Below, piece after piece: positions 22,701-34,400 of a DNA stretch of 64,000 nucleotides. Made by a program: the position numbers and the translations under genes. This DNA is from Leptoclinus maculatus (lineage: Eukaryota > Chordata > Actinopteri > Perciformes > Stichaeidae), in assembly GCA_032191485.1 (NCBI GenBank), contig JAVDOI010000008.1:2367299-2431298 (forward strand), read 5' to 3'. The first letter of the stretch is position 1. Each line of letters begins with the position of its first letter. The notes below the pieces were generated by a model. The model saw nothing but the letters and a program-made list of their open reading frames with translations. It was not told the origin of the DNA and did no database searches.

Positions 22701-24537
22701 CCGGAGGCCGAGCAGAGCCGCCTCACCTCCACCTCCACCTCCGTGCAGCCGCCACCGCCGCCGCCACAACTACACAGCAAACCTCAAATCAACCAGCCTT
22801 CCTCTTCCTCCGCCGCCTTCCCTTCCACTCTTCTTCTGATGAAGAAACTCCCAAAACTACGAGAGCAGATTCAGCTCAAACCCCAGGTCTTAACCACCCA
22901 GAGCCCCAAAGACAGACCGCCGGCTGCACCGGCCCAACCAGGGGCAAAGGTAACGGGTAACCTGGTCACGCTAACCAACAAGCCCCTGTTGACGCCGCAG
23001 CTGCCGAAGCTCCAGCAAGCGCCCACGTCCCACCACAGACCTCTGCACACGCCCATGTCCCACCCGCCGCCACTGCAGGCGCACCACCCAGTCAGCACGG
23101 AGAAGACCGCCTCCAGCCAGGTGAGTGCTTTTGCCAAGAGTATGAAATAAAACGACTTGGGGCATTTTGTTTGTTTTAATTTGAGCACAAAGGCAGATTA
23201 GGTCACGCCTGTTCACATCGGATTTGAAAAAGAACCGTCCCGAGGTAGAAATTCACGGCCAAACTTCTGTCAGTCATCTTATTGAGTTTGTTTTGAAGGT
23301 ATGTGACCGAACCAGTATAGTGTGAAAGTGCCGGGGTTTTTCCTTCCTTCCTTGTAAAAACGTAATAAAACCTTTTTCCTCAAACACGACGCAGACCGAT
23401 AAAGCAGCAACAAATTGATTTATAGCTCTATTAACGCTGGTTACTGACTGACTCGGTAACACAAGTTGTTTGTTTCAGGCTTAATATTTTACTTTGCAGC
23501 TATTTACGTCTCTGTGAATGTAAATAAATCTCAACAGTAATAGAACTGCAGCACTTTAAAGTCATTTTTATCTCCACCACAGCAGCCAATCATCACACAG
23601 AGCGCCACCGTCACCAAGATCACCTTCGGCGGCCCCCACCACACGTCGCAGGTCTTCAGCAGCGGCGAGGCCACCGCCAAGCTGATCCCCGAGTCCAGCT
23701 CCAGGCCCTCGGGGGACAAGCCCTCGGTGTCCTCGGACATCCTGAAGATCTCCATGATGGAGGCGGAGATCGACCCCAGCACAGAGCCCATGGTGGTGGA
23801 CTCCTCCAGCGACTGCGGCCCTCTGGGCAAAGCCCTGGAGGTCCGGGCCGTGTCGGGCACGCTGGACTCGGGTCAGTTCATCAGCAGCTCCGGGGCCTCC
23901 GTGCACCATCACTCCCACAACAAGGCCCAGCAGTTCGGCTGCATGCAGGGCCTCAGCGCACAGAGGAGCAAAGAAGACCTGGAGGTCATCGAGGTGAGAT
24001 GTTTAGGATTAATGATCGTCATGAATCACATCGATCCAGGTACAGACGGGTTTGTCTGTCACATATTAACCTCTTTATTAAGATATTTTTATGAGTCAGG
24101 CATCACAGTCCGTGTTTCCAATCACATTTGTTCTCAAGCTGTATGGAACTGCTAAAACATTTTTAAGCTTAAAGAAATTCACTTTAAATTCGCTAGAAAC
24201 ACGGTTATCTTACAGATGCATCAGACTGTACTGGTGCTATAGAGGGCAGAAGACGGTTGTGTTTTAAATAAAAATGTATTGATAAATCTATCTTTCTTTA
24301 ATGGGACAGGATACATTTTGTTATCTTTGACTGAAACCCAAATGTGACTAACGCATGCAGGTGATTCCTCAGTATTCCATCCTGCCGGACTCCAGCCAGT
24401 CCAACGTGGTGGTGGAGCCCAGCGGCTTCCTGGAGATCACCAACTACACCAGCCAGCAGCTGGAGGAGGACAGCCCCATGGAGCAGGAGGTGGACAGCAG
24501 CAACGACGAGGCCACGGCAGCCGGTGACCAACCGTAG
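13285..24537 (+). CDS. emsy: BRCA2-interacting transcriptional repressor EMSY, complete
   Basis: Complete gene with 19 coding exons: 13285-13354, 13474-13573, 13682-13756, 14031-14206, 14380-14535, 14892-15151, 15264-15477, 15651-15857, 16295-16444, 16531-16704, 16787-16923, 17938-18111, 20013-20211, 20293-20460, 21074-21226, 21690-21841, 22551-23120, 23583-23993 and 24361-24537. All borders are GT/AG, the phases agree, and the sum is 1241 codons including TAG (human EMSY is about 1320). The nuclear protein represses transcription and binds BRCA2, HP1 and other chromatin factors. Residues 1-81 hold the ENT domain; a basic NLS-like KPRKRRR follows in exon 7 (14892-15151); then come long Ser/Thr/Val-rich repeats (KIIPTKIVYGQQGKTQ, KPNVIVVQKTTGKG) and an acidic C terminus. 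An in-frame ATG 36 nt upstream (13249) in the same exon could add 12 residues. I chose 13285 because MPVVWPT matches the family start and its context, ACCATGC, is better. Confidence 0.97.
15858..16294 (+). other. emsy intron with pyrimidine-rich TTTC tract
   Basis: From about 15880 to 16135 the sense strand is nearly all T and C (ctttctttctttt-type). This degenerate pyrimidine microsatellite lies directly after the exon ending IKQES. An open frame running into it from the exon is an artefact. Confidence 0.8.
16924..17937 (+). repeat. emsy intron holding a dispersed gcttagcttagc-type repeat
   Basis: The intron starts with a short CT run. At about 17605-17690 lies a gaagctacacccagctagct...gcacaaagactggaaac segment, which recurs inverted at 33460-33540 and in both arms of the element at 35905-36280. 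The rest shows no feature. Confidence 0.65.
18112..20012 (+). other. emsy longest intron (1.9 kb)
   Basis: Contains a dispersed fish repeat at about 19480-19600 (ttgttaaagggttttttcgg through taaagctctgtgaggc and aaaatacatttaattgaata) and a 16-C run at 19898-19913. No additional exon is recognised; the next exon begins GTTCTCATCAAG in frame. Confidence 0.6.
20461..21073 (+). repeat. emsy intron with LINE 3'-end-like fragment
   Basis: At about 20940-21050 the sequence tatattgtacatagtagtt ... gtcgccaataaagctgattc resembles the 3' end of teleost L2/Rex-type LINEs. It ends in an internal AATAAA on the gene's sense strand, so it could act as a cryptic polyadenylation signal. Confidence 0.5.
21227..22550 (+). 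other. Two emsy introns around exon 21690-21841
   Basis: The first intron (21227-21689) begins with a ggtggtaggagtactcaa-type repeat remnant and a gacaataagtgatccttgaatcc LINE-tail-like motif. The second (21842-22550) shows nothing beyond AT-rich sequence. Confidence 0.5.
22551..23120 (+). CDS. emsy: emsy largest exon (Pro/Gln-rich region)
   Basis: 570 nt in phase 0. It starts PSDSHGRTEAVLEVGELEGD and contains TLDPQTGLFYRS, a segment also strictly kept in human EMSY, then Pro/Ser/Gln-rich sequence ending STEKTASSQ. Human EMSY is longer and more Gln-rich in this region, which accounts for part of the length difference. The exon is rich in C and G compared with its flanking introns. Confidence 0.93.
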
Positions 24538-25318
24538 AGCCTCCGGTGGACAAAGACTTTATGGATGTCTAGTGCAAGAGCAAAAATGTAAAATATTAGT
24601 TTGCTCATAATAAGTACTTGTTTTCCTCACCACAACTAATGGCACATGTGTTTTTTTTATTGCCAGTGAGGAGCACTGGGATGTAAAATGAGGGAGCGAG
24701 GTGAAAGGATTAGTTTTAGTGCGGTTGGAAAAACAGCCACTCCAAACAAACCTTCCAGGACAGTTGCACATCCATGAAATTGATTATTTTGGCAGTTTTT
24801 GGCTCCGGCCATTTCAGTAACATACAGCCGGATCAAACCCACCGCAGTCCTGCATTCATGCTGATCGTCCTGAGTATTTCAAATACATGTTCCCCAATGT
24901 AGTGTACAAAGCGACGCTCCTGTCGGTGGACTGAATCTGAAGGTTTTTCTACCAGATGAACAGTGTTTTTTTTTTTCTTTGCAGCTTTTTAACAGTGAAA
25001 TCTCGTAAAATGCTTTCTGGGATTTTAAGAACAAAGCTGGAGCAGATTGAAGGAACATAAACCAGACGAGCGCCCTGGAGGAAGGATACCATGTGTGTTA
25101 CTGTTCATTGTAACTGATGTAATGTAAAAAGAAACGTACCTTTCTTTGTAAGATATATTCTGCAGTTTAAAAAGTTGCTGTGAGAATTTCCCCGAGTATG
25201 CATCTGCTTCTGCATAGTGTGTTTTAAACTATGCATTTATTTTATACCTTTTCAAACTAGATGACTAGTTGAGAGAAATCATTTAATCTGCACAATAAAT
25301 CCGCTGAGTAGAACGTGT
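24538..25318 (+). other. emsy: emsy 3' UTR with polyadenylation signal
   Basis: Follows the TAG at 24535-24537. A canonical AATAAA lies at 25294-25299, with GT-rich sequence (gtgtcggttt) just after it, so cleavage near 25310-25320 is likely. No earlier AATAAA is seen after the stop. Confidence 0.75.
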
Positions 25319-25499
25319 CGGTTTAGTTTTATTGGTCGCTAACGAAATTAGCTTTTGGATGTAGAAAGACAACATGAGGGATTAACGGTGTAATGCTGTG
25401 TTCACGTCATTCAGAGTAATAATTTGTGTCGGATATTTCCACACAAAAAGCTACGCTAACTCCTTTACCCTCCAATTCCATAATTTACCTGAGCCGGTA

Positions 25500-25590
25500 G
25501 CTAGAAGCTAACAGCGCTAGCAGCGCTAGAAGCTAACAGCGCTAGCAGCGCTAAAAGCTAACAGCTAACAGTGATAGAGCTAAAAGCCAT
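25500..25590. repeat. agcgctagcag / agctaacag tandem repeat
   Basis: Short, imperfect, partly palindromic tandem units. Similar gctaac-rich DNA occurs at 3510-3590, 45800-45840 and 49940-50020, each near shared flanking sequence such as ggctctcaacacggc or ttgtttgctgctat. Confidence 0.65.
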
Positions 25591-26984
25591 TTATTCCCGC
25601 CATCAACCACGGAAGAAATAACCCAAAATAAACAGAATTTGCTGTGATTTAACTGCAATAAACTGACAAAGGGTCGCCGGAAAAAAAATAAGTTTGAATT
25701 CATGTTTTGTTAGTTCTCTCCGCAAGACGACAAGCTAATAACTTTTAAAATACTCGTTTTCTCGATGAAGCTCGGGTCGATCGGTGCTATGCTATGCTAA
25801 CATTGTAGCAGCTCCATCAACACGCAACATAACGTCATCTCGGCGTAAATACGGCAGCGTCTTTTTCATTGTTTGTTCTATATGGTTTACACACATTTAT
25901 ACACATAGTTTTGCGTTACTCGCGTCTGTGCATTGACTGTGTATGTAATCTACTCGCGCAGCGTTTACAGCCTAACACTTTTAACCTGCCGGTGAACTGA
26001 GGTGTGATTTATGCCTGAAGCGTCCGCTATGTGAACAAAGCTCAGAGAAGCTCCGATTACAACACACACACACACAGACAGAGGTAGAGCGACTTCATTC
26101 TCTGCTCAGGTAGTAACTAGTTGTTTGCTGCTATATTTGCTCTGAATTTCGAGCACCTTTTAAAGTCAGATTTAAAAGTGAGCACAGAGAATCTTCCCCT
26201 CTTCAGCTTTCTAGTGTCAAACTCTGAACATCAAATATCAAAGGGAAGTTACAATACACAACGTGTGGAGGAGGACAACTTTCTACTGAAATTCCCGTTA
26301 AGAGGGACTTCCTACAGTACAAAGAAGTACTTTGACTGAAATTCTAGGAGCTTCCTCTCATGGAGCAGGTTGTGTAAGAGCGCTCTGGTGTTCATGGTGT
26401 GGATGAGTTGTGTTTGAGGTTAAATGTGCTTTATTCAAAGTTCTGACCATTTGGAGACAATCCCTCAATCATAGATATGCTCTGAATTTTTTATTTGGCA
26501 TCTTTAAACCAGAAAATCATACAGTGTGCAGATATTTTTATCTTAATAGATGTATAAGCAAATAGTTTGACTATTAAGAATTAAAAAAAATGTACAAATT
26601 AATATCAAACCTTGACAGTTATTGATAAAGTATGTGACAAATTGTAATGTTTCACAAAATAAGCTAAGTGTCAGCTTGCCAGGAGTCTCTGCTGTTGTTG
26701 GGATCAAACCAGTGATTTTTCCACTTTACTCGTTACATCGTGGCCAAATCCTGAACACATTCAGATTTCATTAAGTGTTATGAGCAAAATTTTTGGCCAT
26801 GTACAACCATTATATTATCTGCTTACACTTACACGCCAAAAAACATTTACTGTGGCTCCTACTGGCGAATATAAAATGCTATTTATTGCATTATACCGAG
26901 CAGCAGAGCCAAGTTTCATGTTTATTGGACGCTATGCGGCGGTGTCTCCACTGGCTCTGCACACTTGTAAAAAGCCTGAGTGTG

Positions 26985-27618
26985 TGTGTGTGTGTGCATT
27001 AACACACACTCTGACAGAAGTGTGCATTAACACACACTCTCTGATAGAAGTGTGCATTAACACACACTCTCTGGTAGGAGTGTGCATTAACACACACTCT
27101 GACAGAAGTGTGCATTAACACACACACTCTGGTAGAAGTGTGCATTAACACACACTCTGGTAGGAATGCACATTAACACACTCTCTGATAGAAGTGTGCA
27201 TTAACACACACTCTCTGGTAGGAGTGTGCATTAACACACTCTGATAGAAGTGTGCATTAACACACTCTGATAGAAGTGTGCATTAACACACACTCTGGTA
27301 GAAGTGTGCATTAACACACTCTGATAGAAGTGTGCATTAACACACACTCTCTGGTAGGAGTGCGCGTTAACACACACTGGTAGAAGTGTGCATTAACACA
27401 CACTCTGGTAGGAGTGTGCGTTAACACACACTCTGATAGAAGTGTGCATTAACACACACTCCTGTTAACACACACTCTGATAGAAGTGTGCATTAACACA
27501 CACTCTGGTAGGAGTGCGCGTTTACACACACTCTGATAGAAGTGTGCATTAACACACACTCCCTGGTAGGAGTGTGTGTTAACACACCCTCCCTGGTAGG
27601 AGTGTGTGTTAACACACC
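26985..27618. repeat. 28-bp-type minisatellite (gtgtgcattaacacac core)
   Basis: About 20 copies of a unit such as gtgtgcattaacacacactc followed by tgatagaa or tggtagga. Units vary from about 22 to 31 bp through gain or loss of CA/CT pairs. Each contains gtgtg-cattaa-cacac, a short inverted repeat. It begins out of a GT run. Frames read through it are artefacts. Confidence 0.9.
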
Positions 27619-29839
27619 GGCGCTTCCCCCCCTCCTGTTGAAAGTGATCCACTGGGCTCCTGGGGGCTCATATCCAGCCTACAGAGTCTGATTGGTTGGA
27701 CTTAACCTCCAAACATGTGGCTCTGTTTAGGAGTTTAGGAGCATGCTGAGTTACCGTCCCTCCACCCTGCACCCCTGCATGGATAATGTTGCCAAAGTCC
27801 CACCGGATAACACAGTTTACCCGGCTCTGCTGACTCACCTGACTGAGTAACGGCTCCAATGAACATGTTGTATATCAGCCCTGCTTCTACAGGAAGACAA
27901 TATAGATGCATTCTCTGTTTTCAGTGTCAAAGAAATATCTCAAATATTCCCCGGATTGCAGTGAAATTTTGACTCCTAACATCCTCTGATGTTTTATCTC
28001 GTGCCACAAAACACGGGTCACAATGTAAACTTTGTCTAGCACTCAGAGGCAACTTAACAATCATAACTATATGTGAGGATTCATGTGGAGCTAAGATGTG
28101 ACACTAAAGGTGCCGGTGTGCTTTAAAGGAAGGCATGTGAGCTACGAGCACGTACAGTACAAGCAAAACACCCTATGAAGAAGTCAACGGGTGTTACTGG
28201 AAGAACCTCAAAGACCAAACACGGCTGCACACTGATACACAGCTCCTCAATGCTGAGGAAGAATTGTGTTTATGGCTAAAAAACACAAAAAACAACAAGT
28301 GGTGTAATGGACCGTTATCACCGCTCACGGTTATCACCGCTCACGGTTCAACCGCGGATTAATTACAGTTTAACCGTCACAGTGTGAAATAAAGTTTTAC
28401 TGACGATCATTATCGAACGATATTCAGTAGAAATATGCGATCAGGACATCAGAATTCATGCTTTCTATTTGTCGATCTCTGATAATGTTGAACAACTGTG
28501 AACAACAGTTGAAATCTACAGGAGAGCTAGTAACGTTAGCAGCACTGCTAACGGCTAACGTACGTAGGTTTCGAATGTTAAATTAAAACGTTAACAAAAT
28601 GTGTTCAAATGTAATCTTGTAAAATGTAGTTTTGGTGACAAACTTGAATAAATCTAGTTGTTTGAAGGAGATGTTTTCACAGCAATATAGAATATATATT
28701 AGAGGTAATTATGAGCTGTTTAACCTGCTAACATTAGCATCCATCAACCACTATAGATGACTATAATAAAGTGCATTTTTAATGGTTTCGAAAAAGAAAA
28801 GTTAAATTCTCCCAACAGAGATACGAGACAGAGCTTCAGAGATGGAGGACTTGTGTTTACTACACAACGTTACATCATCACTTTTTGCAGTGTCATTTTA
28901 AAGAGGAGGCAATAAATCGATGATGAAGAACTCACGACATACATGTAGAGATAATGAGCTCGGCCTTAATGGTTCTTTTAAATGACATCTTACATTCACG
29001 CTCTCATCTGAGCGGCTCCATCAGTCCTTCATCGGTTCTGTGGAGCTGATGAAACCTTTTGGATAAACCATGAAATATACTCAAAGTCCAGCTGCTTTTT
29101 CCTGAGTCATTACTGAATGTCTTCTCTGTGAGAGTCTCCATTGAAACACAGCAGTGTGTGTTTTGGTGGTCTGTTTAGTCTTGTTGTTAACAATTTAAAG
29201 TAATTTAAACCCCGTGGGAAAGATTATGGGTGTAGAAGGCCAAAATAGGAGTTTCCTCCATATCCATCATTCATCATAGAGGCCAGAGCAGCATTCCTTC
29301 AGCTTGAGTTTACTCCATTTCTTTTTGCTTTTCTTGAGTCAGGGTGAGTCCTTCAGACACGGGTTCCTCTGGTCTACAACGTGTTGTCTGAAGAGTAGCC
29401 TGTACTCAACAAAACGACAATTATTAACAAATAAAATCATCAGGAGGTCAATTATATATTGACTACTACCACATACGTAAAGCCACAATGGTTCTTTATT
29501 GTAATTTATCACTTTGTGGGAGTTCTGTGAGTCATTGTGGTTACAAGTGTACAACCTTAAGACTTTGAAGAGATCTATGAGTGTATCAGTTAGAAAGAGC
29601 TTCACTGACTATGTAGTTTGTTCACTGTGTTTTACTAAGCTCAGCAGTCACATTATTATATATATAAAATAAAACCAAAGTTGTAATGAACAAGACTAAA
29701 AGTCTACAGCAACATTTTCACGTTGCTAGTACTTAGTATGCTAACATTTGGTAAATAAACCATTGAGTAGAGCTGAGACAGAAGGGAATGTCTAAACCTA
29801 TTGAACAAAAGAGATTTAATTCGTTATTAGAGTTAGAAC

Positions 29840-30100
29840 TTTGACCTGATGATGTAAAGTGAAGAGATCACCAAAGTTACTACAACTCATCCCGAGGGAA
29901 ACGTGAATGTATGTACAAACGTTAAAGGCAATCCAACCAATAGTTGTTAACCTCATAACCACACATGTCAACCTCATGATGGTGCTGAGGGGAAAGTCAG
30001 GGGATCACCAAAGTCAGCAGGGTTAATCATCTGGGGAACACGAATGTCTTTACAAAAGTTCAAGAGAATCCATCAAATAGTGGTGGAGATATTTCAGCCT
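29840..30100 (+). repeat. Dispersed repeat, two tandem units (ggatcaccaaagtcag type)
   Basis: The unit agagatcaccaaagttac ... gaatgtatgtacaaac ... caatccaaccaatagttgtt is repeated as ggggatcaccaaagtcag ... gaatgtctttacaaaag ... gagaatccatcaaatagt. An inverse, decayed member (ggattgccatgaagttttgt) lies at 30870-30985. Non-coding; the type is widespread in teleosts. Confidence 0.65.
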
Positions 30101-30229
30101 GGACCCACAAACCGCTGCCTTTAAATGACCACCTCAGTTCAGTATTCATAAGTCATACCAGAACCAGACAATCATAATGTAAATATGATGATGATGATTC
30201 AGTCCTATTTCCATCTGTTTCCAGTCAAG

Positions 30230-30454
30230 AAACCGTCGTTGGGAGTATCTCAGTGGAGATGGATGTGCACGTCGCCCTTCGTGGCTGTGCCTAGCTCCGT
30301 GATCTCCACTTTCACTGACTGGCAGACTGAGAGCATCCCGTTATTCATCCCACAGCCATCCCAGTGCTCCCACACAGAGCTCGCCATCCCGATTTATCGC
30401 CAAGGACCATGGGAAAAGGTCGGAGGTGACCTACTTGTGTTTATTTCCCCGTAG
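30230..30454 (+). pseudogene. Possible Ty3/gypsy polyprotein remnant
   Basis: A short frame ends in RQGPWEKVGGDLLVF. PWxKVGxDLF is the motif that begins the integrase core region of many gypsy-type elements. Nothing upstream or downstream extends the match, and no LTRs are seen. It could be a decayed retroelement fragment or chance similarity. Confidence 0.25.
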
Positions 30455-30999
30455 TTACGTAAATCTGATGTGTGTATTCTACATTAAACTTTCTGCTGTT
30501 GTATCTCGAGTGAAGCTACAGCTGTTGTGCTTCAAGTCTGTGTTGAAAACTCAGCAGACAAAAGACAAACAGGGCACGCACACTCAGCACAATGGTATTA
30601 CACATCATGCAAAAAAGAATTACTCCACTTGCTTTGAGGTTTATCCAAGAACATTGTGTTTGAGAGTCCAGGTTGATTCAGTTTGGACATATGGCTGTGA
30701 GATCAACACAATATCATGCCAGATTTCTGATTTTATTGTCCATGCACATGCTGAAAAGTTTATTTATTGACCCACGTGAGGCGATGATTACCCTCAAGGT
30801 GACGGGTAACAAAGGTTAGCTCTGCACTTCAACAACCTGGATGCTTATTGATCTTAAAAAAAAAAGAAGGTATGGTTCCCCCAATTTACCTTCATGGAAT
30901 ATAATATGATGCATATTGGACGGATTGCCATGAAGTTTTGTCCAGACATTAATGGTTCCCAGATTATTGAACCCTGGGTTTGAGAGAAACAGTGGAAAG

Positions 31000-31485
31000 T
31001 TGGTTCACTTTGGTTGATGACCGTGTACCGTAGATAAGAAGTAGACGTAGTCACCATGACGTCACCCTGTGGAACAAGAAGTGTCATAAGAGGATGGAGC
31101 TAAGTACAAATGAACGCTGAATAATTTTTAGGCTCCCAAAATGTTACAGTAAACTTTCATGAACTTATAGCAAAAGAGAAAAAACACACAACTCCCAGAC
31201 CAGACAACGCTGTGGTAGAGACCTGTCAATCACAGTGTAGCCCCGCCCCTAAAGCATACCCTGCTTTATGGTCTGTTTGACTCTAAATGGACCATAATGT
31301 ACTAAATGAACATCATGCTGTATTGAAGAAGACTTGAAACTAGAGATTGAGACCATAAACTCATGTTTACAATGTTTACTGAGGTAATAAATCAAGAGAG
31401 AAGTAGTGTCATTTTCTCATAGACTTCTATACAACCAGAGGAGTCGCCCCCTGGTGGACACTAGAGAGAATGCAGCTTTAAGACA
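31000..31485 (-). repeat. Dispersed repeat, copy 2 (inverse of 7645-8103)
   Basis: Reading the minus strand from 31485 gives taaagctgcattctctctag, the motif ccaccagggggcg (31457-31445), and caggtctctaccac at the same spacing as copy 1. The inner part (about 31060-31200) differs from copy 1, then gactacgtctacttcttat returns near 31040. The shared 265 bp differ at only a few positions, which points to a fairly recent spread. Confidence 0.8.
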
Positions 31486-34400
31486 TGAAGCATCGGCTTC
31501 ACTTTTCAGACTCAGAGGTTGCCGCCTGGTTTATGACCAAATACCTGCAAAACTGAGGAGATTCCCATCAGCCTGCACAATGTGTTTAGTGCTAATTAGT
31601 AAATATAAACTAAGATGTCATGCTTAAATGAATGTTGATTGATGCTTAAAAACACTAAAGTATTCTCATTTTTCTTTGTTTACAGCAGGTGTTCAGACAA
31701 AACACAAGATGTTTTCTCTTTCTTCTCACTTTCTTCTCCAGACTGTGACTAAGTGCTCCAGCTTTGGTCCAGCCGCACTTCATAAACGAGTGTTTTTGAT
31801 CTCAGCGTGACTGAAGTATGATAAACACAGGTTGATAATATTCATCTGTGACTCAATGCCCGGTCACAGAGGAGGAAAAGTGACTGAGGTCTGCTTCCAA
31901 TTAAATACTTCCCGTAGGCCTCTGATTCTATCTCTGCTCATCTCATAAACAAAGGAGGAAAGTCTTTGAAAGGAAACGATGCCTTTCGGCAGGTTGGTTG
32001 GTAGAAGTCCACTTTGTTTATCTTCGGCTCGTGAAAGGGTTGAAGCTCAAATCTTTTGCCTACATTTAGACCGGGAGGAACAGAGCTTCCCCTCAGAGGC
32101 TGAACAAACATCTCCCCGAGGAGGAAGAGCTTCCACTGCCGTCTGCTTTTTACTTTGCCCCGGAGAGCCGATACCATGCTGGACAAATAAATAAAGTTAG
32201 AGTGCAGTCGTCTAATTCTATCTCCCAGTAGATCTTCCTGGAACCATAATAAGTAAAAGGAGGAATTTATAGAGTGTAATTCAGGTAATTCAGTTATTAG
32301 TTTTAAGTAAATACACTTAGGGCTGTCCTGGAACCAAAGAACAGTCATATGACCGATTTTTCGTGGAAGGCCTTCTGATGAAAAGGATTAAAGTGTGGAA
32401 CACATGGAGTCCACTTCACTTGAGGTTATGTAACTTGGAAGCAGAAGGGCTGAACTTGTTAATTAAAGTGCTAATCAAACATAAACACGGTCTAGACAGT
32501 TCCAGATATAAAGATTGTGTAGATTAGTTGAGAGGCTTCCTGTCGCTGCACACGGAGCAACAGTTAAACAAGCAAATCCTCAATTATAGAGTTGATCTAC
32601 TAAAACAGGAGCTGATTCAGAGCTGCATTACTGGAATAAAAAACCTTTTTCATGCTTCAAAGTCTTGTTCGGTTCCCGCCAGCCTGAACTATATCCAAAC
32701 AAAAACATCTAGACAGACAAAACTATATTTATTATTCAAGCAAATACATGCTGGGCAGCATGGAGGAGCTTCTTCAAAGTTCAAGTTAAACAGCGTCTTC
32801 TTCTTTAAACACTTCACGGTGTGATTCAGGGCAGCATCTAAATCAGACACAAACACCCGGTGACATGTTGATATTAGAAAATAAAGTGTCAACCAACGCA
32901 CCGCTTCATCATCGAGACAAAAGACTTTTTCTAAATGGAACATTTTACCAAACATTCGTGAGATTCTGATGCCTGTTTTCAAAGTGATAAAGAGGATTTT
33001 TCCCCTTTGGCCCGCGGACAACTTCCTGTACCACCCTGGACAGTAAAGTAGGGGAAGGAGGCTCTGAGTCATCGAGAGGAAAAGGCTTTCGTTATATCGA
33101 CAGTTCAGCACTTATTCTATCATAAAGCCGTAAACACAGGAGGGTAGAAAAGAAGAAAGGCTGGAGGATGATCAATTAAAAGCCTCAGCTCAGGGTGATC
33201 AAAAGTAACGAAGAAAAGGATCCACTTATCTGTTTTATTTGTCATTTTATTTCAATGTTATTGTTTCTATTTCACATTTTTTTACTTAGTCTCAAGTTGT
33301 CTTATTATCAGCTCGTCAGAGAAACGTTTTAGAATTGAATTAACCTGTATGAAAAGTGCTGTAAAAATAAGGTTTGATTGATTATTAATTGTAAATGTTC
33401 AGGTCTAAGCATATGGATTAAACAAACGAGATATAATGTCTTGTGCTGGTAGGCAGATTTTGATACCACAGGCTAGCTTTTAGCCCCGTTTCCAGTCTTT
33501 GTGCTAAGCTAAGCTAACTGTCTGTAGCTTCATATTTACCCCAGAAACATGAAAGTGGCGATAAGTTCATCATGAAAGTCTTATTTCACAGAATGTCTAA
33601 CTTTTCCTTTAAACTCGTCTCTTTAAAACCATCCTGGTTGCATTAATAACCAGGACTGCTTCCTGTTAACCAGCTGGTTATCAGAGTTAATTACATTAAA
33701 TAAAGTGCTACGGTTGTCTTATAATGCTAAGACTAGATGTCAGCCTGGATGAACTCTACTTTTGATGTTAGACTCATTTACAAAAGTTACGAGAGATTAG
33801 GGGAAGTTATATTGATACAATAAACTAGAATAAATACCATAAATTAACCTGGTAGATAACCACTTGTATCATGTGAAACATCACAACTCATAAACCTGGA
33901 TATCATAAAACTTTTCACTTTCAATGCATGGTGGTAAAGCTTAGAAATGTCCAACTTCACACGGTCCACCTGAATGCACCATTACAAAAGTATCTCTTGG
34001 AGGTATAAACATCAGCATGCAGATAACAATTAATAACATAAATACAGTAAAAATAACAGAAAATATGAAAATATAAAATGCACAATATATACAATGAAAT
34101 AGAATAATATAAAAATGAACTAACTAAACAATGGGGCAAAGATTGAACCAAGCAAACAAACAAATATGGATACTTAAGCTAACCTACATAGTGTATAAAG
34201 TGGACATCTTTCGTCATCATTCAACGGCCACGACGGGCATTCAAGTAACGTTACGTAATCTTACCGTTATCTTTACGGCAGGGTGCAGGCGGCATCCACC
34301 ATTTAAACTAGCCACTTGCTAGCTCACGTGTACGTCTTCTTCTTCCTCCTCCATCCGGGGTTTCTTTTTCTTGCCATGCACATTTGCTTTCACATGTTCA

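Noticed and set aside
31938..33111. Minus-strand frames of 136 and 140 residues
   Set aside because: No domain, no splice support and AT-rich intergenic composition; they appear to be chance open frames.
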